Assembly (NCBI GenBank): GCA_028701555.1
Contig: JAQVQN010000088.1
Coordinates: 1 to 8,226 of the forward strand
Origin: Kiritimatiellia bacterium
GTDB taxonomy: Bacteria > Verrucomicrobiota > Kiritimatiellia > RFP12 > UBA1067
Direction of reading: 5' to 3'
DNA: 8,226 nt
The notes under the pieces are model-generated. The model was given only the letters and a program-made list of their open reading frames with translations, was not told the origin of the DNA and ran no database searches. The translations under genes were made by a program, and so were the position numbers. Of the stretch, positions 1 through 5,425 are shown piece by piece; the first letter of the stretch is position 1; every line of letters starts with the position of its first letter.

Positions 1-430
1 CGGAAGCGTTAAAGGTACCCCAGCCGAATAAGATAGCGTTTATCGGCACACTTGCAGACGGCTTCATCCAGAATGCGACCGTGAACGGCGAGTTGTTTGT
101 AGGTATCCCTGCAACGGTTTTGCCCGCTCCCTGCCCCGCTAGATATGCGCCACTGTCCAGAGACAGAACGCCGCCGCGCACGGCATCGTTCGTGTACCAC
201 TGCGTGGGCGTCCCTGTTTTAACCAGACTATTCGCGAGCGGGCCACTGTCCTTGCCGATGTCGCTTTCATCGTCAAAGCGCCACCAAGCCACGGTTCTTC
301 CCGGCTGCTTACCGAGCGTCAGTCTCCCGTTATCGAGAGCAACCGAGCCTAGTTCCGCCTGCGGAAGGGCCATTGACTGGAGCGCGCCGCGCACCATGAC
401 CAGCCGGCCGCCCCCAGTATATCCCCCTCC
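1..430 (-). pseudogene. Downstream half of the same gene in a shifted frame: LamG-like domain, runs off the left edge
   Basis: Read on the minus strand one frame over, this stretch is open from about 430 to the window edge. It translates to GGRLVMVRGALQSMALPQ, then VAWWRFDDESDIGKDSGPLA, GGVLSLDSGAYLAG, and NNSPFTVAFWMKPSAS. These are the hallmarks of a LamG/concanavalin A-like jelly-roll domain: WRFD-x-S opening, D-S-G, 'LSLDSGAYL', and 'FTVAFWMKP'. Such domains bind carbohydrates or other ligands at the cell surface. Adding one G to either G5 run on the minus strand (plus-strand C runs at 411-415 or 423-427) joins the two frames as WEGGYTGGGRL or WEGDILGGGRL. Both joins continue the beta-repeat style smoothly. 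The gene is therefore either a recent single-base frameshift, a phase-variable locus, or an assembly/sequencing error in a homopolymer. The C-terminus lies outside the window. Confidence 0.75.
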
Positions 431-1104
431 CAATCCAAAGCCTGATACGTTCCGCCGACTTCGAGGGTGTGCCCGTTGAGTGCGATATCCGGCGCAGGTG
501 ACACCAGCGACTGGATGCCGTTAATCTGCGCGTCCGATTCCAGAAGCAGCAAAGTATTTGTGGAATTCATAACCACCACGCTGTCCACCAGCGCCGCATT
601 GTTGGAGAGAATCAGCGTTCCGCCGTCCAACCTGATGTCCCCGACAGCACTCTCCCCGTAGTGGTTCACCAGACGTACGCGCCCCGACCCACTCTTGGCA
701 ATCCCACGGCCCGCATAGTACACGCTGGGCCATAGCGTCAGTGTCCCGCCCGACACCCGGATCTCGCCACCCGCAAAGTCAGTTGTTAACGGCGTCGCGT
801 CAAACCCCAGCTTTGCATCGTTCTGTGCCTGAATCGACCACTCCGCATCCGGCAGCCCGACAAATAACATTGCCCCGACGCCCGTGTCGTTGGTGATCGT
901 CACCATTTCGCCGCTGCCCAAGGCACTGAAATCCGCTAGATCCGGCGCACTGCTCGGCACGAAGCCGTCCTGCCAGTTAGCCGGGTCGGCCCAATACCCG
1001 CCAACGGCATTGACCCATACACCCGTCGCCGCCCGCGTTGCGGAAGCCCCGAACGCCAAAACCGCGAACGCCAGAAGAAATATCCTGTTGCCATTCTTTT
1101 TCAT
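349..1104 (-). CDS. Secreted beta-strand-rich surface protein, N-terminal part up to a frameshift
   Basis: This is the intact reading frame of a protein made for export. The start at 1104 is preferred over an upstream ATG at 1152, because an AAGGAG ribosome site lies 6 nt before it and the first residues (MKKNGNR) open a classic signal peptide: a basic N-terminus, the hydrophobic stretch IFLLAFAVLAFG, and an AXA-type cleavage site (ATRA/AT) near residue 25. The mature part is rich in Gly, Thr, Asn and alternating hydrophobics, with short units such as SGGTLTL, LDGGTLIL and LNGHTLEVGG. Such units are typical of beta-solenoid and autotransporter-associated repeats. An N-terminal GVWVNAVGGYWADPANW segment resembles the 'W..a.NW' openings of secreted PVC proteins. 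After about residue 225 the frame changes to an unrelated tail (SWCAARSSQWPFRRRN) and stops at 349. The bases beyond still encode protein in another frame, so the natural protein is almost certainly longer. The function is not known; a cell-surface or extracellular role is inferred. Confidence 0.75.
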   Translation of the reverse strand: MKKNGNRIFLLAFAVLAFGASATRAATGVWVNAVGGYWADPANWQDGFVPSSAPDLADFSALGSGEMVTITNDTGVGAMLFVGLPDAEWSIQAQNDAKLGFDATPLTTDFAGGEIRVSGGTLTLWPSVYYAGRGIAKSGSGRVRLVNHYGESAVGDIRLDGGTLILSNNAALVDSVVVMNSTNTLLLLESDAQINGIQSLVSPAPDIALNGHTLEVGGTYQALDWEGDILGAAGWSWCAARSSQWPFRRRN

Positions 1105-1110
1105 GCCGAT

Positions 1111-1116
1111 CTCCTT
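1111..1116 (-). promoter_or_regulatory. Ribosome binding site of the secreted-protein gene
   Basis: The minus strand reads AAGGAG with a 6-nt gap to the ATG at 1104. It decides the start in favour of 1104, which begins the signal peptide, over the ATG at 1152. It is one of only two clear Shine-Dalgarno sites in the window. Confidence 0.8.
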
Positions 1117-1159
1117 ATCGTCAGCTTGCGCAAAACACGCTTCTATCACCATTGCAACT

Positions 1160-1168
1160 ATGATAGCA
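1160..1168 (-). promoter_or_regulatory. Possible extended -10 promoter element for the secreted-protein gene
   Basis: The minus strand reads TGCTATCAT, which fits an extended -10 (TGn plus TATCAT, five of six matches to TATAAT). A TTGCGA hexamer lies upstream, but with only 14 bp between them. Transcription would start near 1153, giving a leader of about 50 nt. The assignment is from consensus only. Confidence 0.35.
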
Positions 1169-1192
1169 GACCGGGTTTATCGCAAACCACGC

Positions 1193-1230
1193 CCATCTGC
1201 GCAAAAAAACCCTCTGTTTTGCGCAGATGG
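1193..1230. repeat. Perfect 14-bp inverted repeat, likely operator
   Basis: CCATCTGCGCAAAA at 1193-1206 and TTTTGCGCAGATGG at 1217-1230 are exact reverse complements, separated by 10 bp. The TGCGCA cores are 22 bp apart, about two helical turns, as expected for a dimeric regulator binding one DNA face. A third copy, TTGCGCAAAA, lies at 1126-1135 in the leader of the secreted-protein gene. The repeat sits between two divergent genes, one of them a regulator, and directly before a TTGACT -35 box. An operator is therefore more likely than a terminator, and no T-run follows it on either strand. Binding by the neighbouring XylR-like protein is inference. Confidence 0.55.
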
Positions 1231-1233
1231 CCA

Positions 1234-1262
1234 TTGACTTTCCCTCCGTTAATTCCCATTAT
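1234..1262 (+). promoter_or_regulatory. Candidate promoter of the XylR-like regulator
   Basis: TTGACT at 1234-1239 (five of six to TTGACA) and CATTAT at 1257-1262 (four of six to TATAAT) are separated by 17 bp. Transcription would begin near 1269, leaving a leader of about 100 nt. The -35 box starts 4 bp after the inverted repeat, a position where a bound regulator could activate or block RNA polymerase. Confidence 0.45.
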
Positions 1263-1340
1263 TTCCACATCGCTCCAACTCCTTCCCTGTACCTTCAGCG
1301 TTCGACGTTTGCTTAAACTCCAAACTCTTCTCTATTAACT

Positions 1341-1366
1341 CCTAATTCCTAATTCCTATTTTTTTT
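1341..1366 (+). repeat. Tandem CCTAATT heptamers followed by T8 in the regulator leader
   Basis: CCTAATT occurs at 1341-1347 and 1348-1354, followed by a degenerate CCTATTT that merges into eight T at 1359-1366. This ends 5 nt before the ATG at 1372, where no Shine-Dalgarno site exists. The whole leader from about 1238 is pyrimidine-rich on the plus strand. The heptamers recall the short tandem repeats scattered between genes in some bacteria. The T-rich stretch might help ribosome binding through protein S1, but that is inference. Confidence 0.5.
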
Positions 1367-1371
1367 CCGCC

Positions 1372-2553
1372 ATGCCACGCGTCTTAAAACAGATTCCGCA
1401 AGTCGCGGTGCTTTTGCCGATGTCAGTCAAGGTCTGCCGCGACATGCGGCGCGGTGTGCTGCGCTACGTGCACCGCCACGGCCCTTGGAGCCTGCACATT
1501 ATCGAAGGACGCGCCGGCGAGCAGAAGCTGGTAAACATGCGCGACTGGGGCTGCGCCGGCATCATCGGACGGCTTTACACGCCAGAACTGCTGAAGTCCG
1601 CTTTGTCGGCGCACGTGCCGATGGTGCTAATGGATCCTGCCGCCGAATGGCTGCGCCGCGGCCACCCCCTTTCGCGCCGCAGCATTGTCAGGAGCGACAC
1701 CGTGGCTGTCGGTCGTATGGCGGCGGAATATTTTCTGGAGCGAAAGTTTACCAACTTCGCTTATGTCGGAGAAGTGCATGACGTCTGGTGGTCCGTGCAG
1801 CGCGGCGCAGCCTTCGCGCAAAGCCTCCAGGCAGCGGGCTTCACTTGCCACCTCTACGGCGGACTCACCGCGAAGGAGCGTGACGATGCCGGGTTCGAAC
1901 GCGAGCACCTCTGCGCCTGGCTGCGCGGTCTGCCAAAACCGGTGGCCCTGCTCGCGGCTATGGACAACCGCGGCCGGCAGGTCTTGGACGCCTGCGCGTT
2001 GGCGGGAATCAGCGTGCCGCAGGAGGTCGCCCTGCTCGGGGTGGACAACGACGATGACCTCTGCGAAACCACCGCTCCGCCGATGTCAAGCATCCTGCTG
2101 GACGCCGAACGGATCAGCTACGAGGCCATGCGCCATCTCGACCTGCTGATGCGCCGCGCCACAAACAAACGCGAGACGCTCACCTACGGGCCGCTGCATG
2201 TGATCACGCGCCGCTCCACCGAAACCACGCAGGTCAGCGATCCGCTGGTCGTGCGGGCGCTCGAGTTCATCACGCTGAACGCCTGTTCCGGCATCGGTGT
2301 ACTGCATGTGTCGCGCCACGTCAACGCCTCACGACGGCTGCTTGAAATACGTTTCCGGGATGAGCTGGGGCACACGATCCTTGAGGCGATTCAGCGGGTA
2401 AGGATTAAGCGCGTCTGCTCCCTGCTGCGCGAAACCAACCTGCCGATCAGCGAGATCGTGCGCGATTGCGGCTTCGATTCTGAAAGCCACGTCGGCACGC
2501 TATTCCGACGCCGCTTCAGTTGCTCCATGCGCGAATACCGCCATCGGAGCTAG
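1372..2553 (+). CDS. XylR-type transcriptional regulator: periplasmic-binding-protein-like sensor plus AraC helix-turn-helix
   Basis: This is a cytoplasmic DNA-binding regulator of 393 residues, the same size as E. coli XylR (392). Residues about 8-275 form a LacI/periplasmic-binding-protein-like sugar-sensing fold: QVAVLLPMS opening, 'CAGIIGRLYTPEL', 'FTNFAYVGE', 'VALLAAMDNRGRQVLDAC', and 'VALLGVDNDDDLCETTAPPM'. Residues about 290-393 form the AraC domain, with two helix-turn-helices. The second contains 'LPISEIVRDCGFDSESHVGTLFRRRF', split here as LPISEIVRDCGFDSESH and VGTLFRRRF, which matches the AraC signature. An in-frame TAA at 1336 leaves ATG 1372 as the natural start; no Shine-Dalgarno site precedes it. 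Divergent from the secreted-protein gene and 33 nt before the ECF gene, it may control either. Proteins of this kind are numerous in PVC genomes and respond to diverse sugars, so xylose is not implied. Confidence 0.9.
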   Translation: MPRVLKQIPQVAVLLPMSVKVCRDMRRGVLRYVHRHGPWSLHIIEGRAGEQKLVNMRDWGCAGIIGRLYTPELLKSALSAHVPMVLMDPAAEWLRRGHPLSRRSIVRSDTVAVGRMAAEYFLERKFTNFAYVGEVHDVWWSVQRGAAFAQSLQAAGFTCHLYGGLTAKERDDAGFEREHLCAWLRGLPKPVALLAAMDNRGRQVLDACALAGISVPQEVALLGVDNDDDLCETTAPPMSSILLDAERISYEAMRHLDLLMRRATNKRETLTYGPLHVITRRSTETTQVSDPLVVRALEFITLNACSGIGVLHVSRHVNASRRLLEIRFRDELGHTILEAIQRVRIKRVCSLLRETNLPISEIVRDCGFDSESHVGTLFRRRFSCSMREYRHRS

Positions 2554-2569
2554 AGGTAGTGATATTGTG

Positions 2570-2583
2570 TTAAGCACACTTAA
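2570..2583. repeat. Short palindrome before the ECF gene
   Basis: TTAAG at 2570-2574 and CTTAA at 2579-2583 are inverted around CACA, ending 3 nt before the ATG of the ECF gene. It could be a small operator or a weak hairpin covering the start region. It could also be chance in a short AT-rich gap. Confidence 0.25.
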
Positions 2584-2586
2584 ATC

Positions 2587-4017
2587 ATGACAGTCTTTAC
2601 AGAATCTTGGGGCGGGGGAGACGGCCCGGTCAGCCGCCTGCCGCCTGCGGCGCGCCTGCTCGGCGGGTTGTTGGTCTGCGCTTGTTGTATCGTCACGCCG
2701 TTAACCGGCTGGCGCGATGCCGCGCTGGTCGCCGCGTTACTGGCGTTGTGGCTGCCGCTCTGCGGCCTGCCCACTCAACGGCTGGCTGCCGCCGCCGCTT
2801 TCGCCGCCGCACTCTTTCTGCCGATGCTGTTGCTGGCTCTGCCGCTGCGAGCAGAAGGCCGCGCTTGGCCGGCAGCTTTAGCCGTGCCGACCCGGATCAT
2901 CTTACGCAGCACCGCTTGCTTGATGGCTTCGGCAGCCACAATGTCAACGCTGCGAATTTACGATCTGGGAGCGGCGCTGGCCGGCTTACGCCTGCCGCAC
3001 GGCTTGCAGTCTCTGCTGCTGCAGATAGTCCACCAGACTGCGCTGCTTGCGCATGAAACACAACGCATGACCAAAGCGCTCAAGGTGCGCGGATTTACAG
3101 CTTCCGCTACAGGTCTACGCCTACGCGGATTATGCGCCCTGCCTCAGATGTGGCTGCTGCGGTTGCTGAACAAAGCCGAGCGCGTAGGCGATGCCATGGA
3201 GGTGCGCGGATTCGGGGCAGAAGTTCAAGACGTCGACGTCGCACCGCCGCCAGCCTGCGATGCTGCGCTGTCCTTCGACCTTGTCTCCGTGCGCTACCGG
3301 CCAGATCTACCCGAAAGCCTCGCAAACGTTTCTTTCACGGTCAAACCCGGCGAGCGCATAGCGCTACTGGGGTTGAACGGTTCCGGCAAAACCACCCTGC
3401 TCTCAGCCGCAGCAGGCTTGACACCCTTCACCGGCCGCATCATCGTATGCGGTATGGAGTTGACCGCAGGCACGGAACGCGCCGTTCGCGACCGCATCGG
3501 CTTCCTGTTCGGCATACCCGATGATCAGTTGTTGTTCCCGAACGTGCTGGATGATGTGTCTTTCTCCTTGGAGCGCATGCAGGTGGATCGGTCCGAAGCG
3601 CGGCAACGCGCCCGCGGGATGCTTGAGCGTCTGGGCGTGGGCGCGTATGCGGACTGCTCGCCGCACCAGCTCTCGCAGGGACAGCGCCAGCGCGTGGCCT
3701 TGGCCGGTGCTCTGGCGGCGCATCCCAGCCTGCTCTTGCTCGACGAGCCGTCCTCCGCGCTGGATCACCGCGGCAAAGATGAGCTGGCCGCGCTGCTGAA
3801 AATGACCGACTCCGCGATCATTCTGGCCACACACGACCTGGTTTTCGCGCAGCGCGTCTGCCGCCGTTTCATCCTGCTCGACGCCGGTCGCATCGTCGCC
3901 GACAGCGACAACCCTGAGACCCTTATCAATCCGCCGCCTGAGCCTCTGCCTGCGGATATGCCAGCACCGGGGTTTGCTTCTTGTATAGCAAAGCGTAAAT
4001 CCCCGCACCAGCGATAA
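2587..4017 (+). CDS. ECF transporter fusion: EcfT transmembrane subunit joined to EcfA (CbiO-like) ATPase
   Basis: This single 476-residue polypeptide carries two of the three parts of an energy-coupling-factor importer, which takes up vitamins or metal ions in the inner membrane. Residues about 15-220 are EcfT (CbiQ family). They show the SRLPPAARLL opening, hydrophobic segments near 22-40, 44-60, 66-88 and 104-120, and two coupling motifs, KVRGF (166-170) and EVRGFG (205-210), equivalent to the family's Ala-Arg-Gly motifs. Residues about 228-445 are the ATPase: Walker A GLNGSGKTT (262-270), signature LSQGQRQRV (362-370), Walker B LLLLDEP (382-388), D-loop SALD, and switch H416. The usual Q-loop Gln (FQxPDDQ) is Gly here (FGIPDDQ, about 308-314). 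The TAA at 2581 is in frame, so ATG 2587 is the first possible start; no Shine-Dalgarno site is visible. The substrate is unknown because no S component is in the window. The last 30 residues lie in the overlap with the converging permease. Confidence 0.9.
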   Translation: MTVFTESWGGGDGPVSRLPPAARLLGGLLVCACCIVTPLTGWRDAALVAALLALWLPLCGLPTQRLAAAAAFAAALFLPMLLLALPLRAEGRAWPAALAVPTRIILRSTACLMASAATMSTLRIYDLGAALAGLRLPHGLQSLLLQIVHQTALLAHETQRMTKALKVRGFTASATGLRLRGLCALPQMWLLRLLNKAERVGDAMEVRGFGAEVQDVDVAPPPACDAALSFDLVSVRYRPDLPESLANVSFTVKPGERIALLGLNGSGKTTLLSAAAGLTPFTGRIIVCGMELTAGTERAVRDRIGFLFGIPDDQLLFPNVLDDVSFSLERMQVDRSEARQRARGMLERLGVGAYADCSPHQLSQGQRQRVALAGALAAHPSLLLLDEPSSALDHRGKDELAALLKMTDSAIILATHDLVFAQRVCRRFILLDAGRIVADSDNPETLINPPPEPLPADMPAPGFASCIAKRKSPHQR

Positions 4018-5347
4018 AGGCCACAACCGGCGCTGCGGGGATGGTGAACCCGCACTGGGCCGCAAAGTTGGGCTGTACTCCGATCACAAAGCCAATCGCC
4101 CAAGCGACCCAGCCAGCAGGATTGAACGCCGCGCGCGGACCGCTCCAGCGTCCCTTGCTCAGGATATACTCCATGGCGATCGCGCCGCAGATCGGGCCGA
4201 ATGAGGCCCCGATGAAAGCGAAAACTGCAACGGCTTTACCTGCCACGCCGCTGATAGCCAAGGCGATGGCCACCACACAGCCGATGCCGCAGGAAATCCA
4301 CGGATTGACCTTGGGCAGAGTGGTCTTGATCGAGTTCGCTGCGATCAATGAGGAGAAGCAGGCGCTCGGGAAGGCGGTTATCGCCAGCGCGAAAGCCAGC
4401 CATTTTGCGATGCCGTCGTTAAAAATCCGGCCCATCAGGTTCATGGGGTTCAGCTCAATCGCGCCGGAGGCCATAGCGGCTTTGCCAGCATCGGTTCCGT
4501 AATACCCGGCCGTGATCAGAATCGCCGCGCCTATGGTCAGAAAGATCGCCAGAGCGACTCCCGTCAGCCCGCCTAACGCCACGTCTTTTTTGTCACGCGA
4601 TCCTGTGCCGAAATCCACGCCAGCCGCGCCTGCCGTGGCAAAGAAGCCCACAATGTATGTCAGGACAAAAGCAAAAACAGCGGCCGCGCTCATCCCTTTG
4701 GCCACTGTGCCAGCCACAGGCACGGCCGCAACCGAAGAAGCCGCGACCAACGCCTGCGGATCAAAGCTTCCTAGCCCGCTGATCGTCTTGACAACCAGCA
4801 CAATCAGAATCGCAGCCGGTATCAGCGGCAGGTAAGTGGAGAACTTGGCGACATATTGAATGCCTTTGAGCGCCGCCACCACTGCGGCGATGCCCCACAG
4901 CGCCATGACCACATACAGCGGAAACCCGGAGAACTCGAACATCTGGTTCATCGCCATCGACGATCCGAAAATGTTAACCGCCAGCCAGCCGAACTGCAGC
5001 AAGCCCATCAGGAATCCCGGCAGCAGGAAACCGCCGGTGGCCCCGAAGGTCGAGGAGCCAACGATATAGAGCGGCAGCCCGGTTTTTTGGCCGAACCGCG
5101 CCGGCAGATAATAAAAAGCGAAATGGCAAAGCAACGCCGCCACCAAAACGCTCAACAAAGCAACCCCGACACCTGCTGAAAGAATGCCGCCCGGCGTTCC
5201 GCTTGAAACTGAGTATGACCAAAAAACGAACCACAGGAATATGCCAGCGTAGGTCGGCGCGGTATTTTTATACCAAGGTGCGCGGTTTGAGGCAGGATTG
5301 GGCTTGGCGCATTCCAGATAGGAAGGCACCGACATCTTATCGCTCAT
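3926..5347 (-). CDS. NCS1-family permease (CodB-like cytosine/nucleobase or related transporter)
   Basis: A 473-residue inner-membrane permease with about twelve hydrophobic segments, the usual size for nucleobase:cation symporter-1 proteins. Family marks are an N-terminal NRAPWYKNTAPTYAGIFLWF, the TM3 region STFGATGGFLLPGF followed by LLQFGWLAVN, and the TM6 region GFFATAGAAGVDFGTGSRDK. Related proteins import cytosine, uracil, allantoin, hydantoins or the thiamine precursor hydroxymethylpyrimidine. The exact substrate cannot be read from sequence alone; CodB-like is the closest fit by eye. The start at 5347 is set by AAAGGAG 6 nt upstream. It lies 78 nt after the pseudouridine synthase stop on the same strand, so cotranscription is possible, although a candidate promoter lies in the gap. 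Its 3' end overlaps the ECF gene antisense by 92 bp. The overlap covers residues 444-473, part of the last membrane helix. Confidence 0.9.
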   Translation of the reverse strand: MSDKMSVPSYLECAKPNPASNRAPWYKNTAPTYAGIFLWFVFWSYSVSSGTPGGILSAGVGVALLSVLVAALLCHFAFYYLPARFGQKTGLPLYIVGSSTFGATGGFLLPGFLMGLLQFGWLAVNIFGSSMAMNQMFEFSGFPLYVVMALWGIAAVVAALKGIQYVAKFSTYLPLIPAAILIVLVVKTISGLGSFDPQALVAASSVAAVPVAGTVAKGMSAAAVFAFVLTYIVGFFATAGAAGVDFGTGSRDKKDVALGGLTGVALAIFLTIGAAILITAGYYGTDAGKAAMASGAIELNPMNLMGRIFNDGIAKWLAFALAITAFPSACFSSLIAANSIKTTLPKVNPWISCGIGCVVAIALAISGVAGKAVAVFAFIGASFGPICGAIAMEYILSKGRWSGPRAAFNPAGWVAWAIGFVIGVQPNFAAQCGFTIPAAPVVAFIAGAGIYALLYKKQTPVLAYPQAEAQAAD

Positions 5348-5352
5348 GCGAG

Positions 5353-5360
5353 ACTCCTTT
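5353..5360 (-). promoter_or_regulatory. Ribosome binding site of the NCS1 permease
   Basis: The minus strand reads AAAGGAGT, with the GGAG core placed about 6 nt before the ATG at 5347. It is the strongest Shine-Dalgarno site in the window and fixes this start. Confidence 0.85.
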
Positions 5361-5364
5361 GTTA

Positions 5365-5379
5365 GTTATTGAGAATAAC
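5365..5379. repeat. Inverted repeat in the permease leader
   Basis: GTTATT (5365-5370) and AATAAC (5374-5379) are perfect inverted repeats around GAG. They lie just before the ribosome site and just after the predicted transcription start. This could be an operator that blocks transcription, or a small mRNA hairpin next to the ribosome site. At 6 bp and AT-rich the signal is modest. Confidence 0.35.
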
Positions 5380-5389
5380 ATTGTGTCTT

Positions 5390-5418
5390 AGCGTATTTGA
5401 TTGTTGTTTGCGGGTCAA
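5390..5418 (-). promoter_or_regulatory. Candidate promoter of the NCS1 permease
   Basis: On the minus strand TTGACC (5413-5418; five of six) is followed after 17 bp by TACGCT (5390-5395; three of six). The predicted start near 5383 would give a leader of about 35 nt containing the inverted repeat at 5365-5379 and the AAAGGAG site. The weak -10 makes this tentative. Confidence 0.35.
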
Positions 5419-5425
5419 GTGCGAT

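Noticed and set aside
81..479. 132-codon plus-strand open frame at the left end
   Set aside because: It lies opposite the LamG-like coding sequence, which has clear domain motifs; the plus-strand translation is Pro/Ser/Arg-rich noise.
1193..1230. Inverted repeat as a rho-independent terminator
   Set aside because: Both flanking genes are transcribed away from it, and no T-run follows the stem on either strand; an operator fits better.
3403..4065. 220-codon minus-strand open frame opposite the ATPase domain
   Set aside because: Antisense shadow of conserved Walker and signature motifs; no recognisable product.
5348..5425. Possible riboswitch before the NCS1 permease (e.g. thiamine or purine type)
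   Set aside because: The gap is only 78 bp, and no conserved riboswitch core could be recognised.
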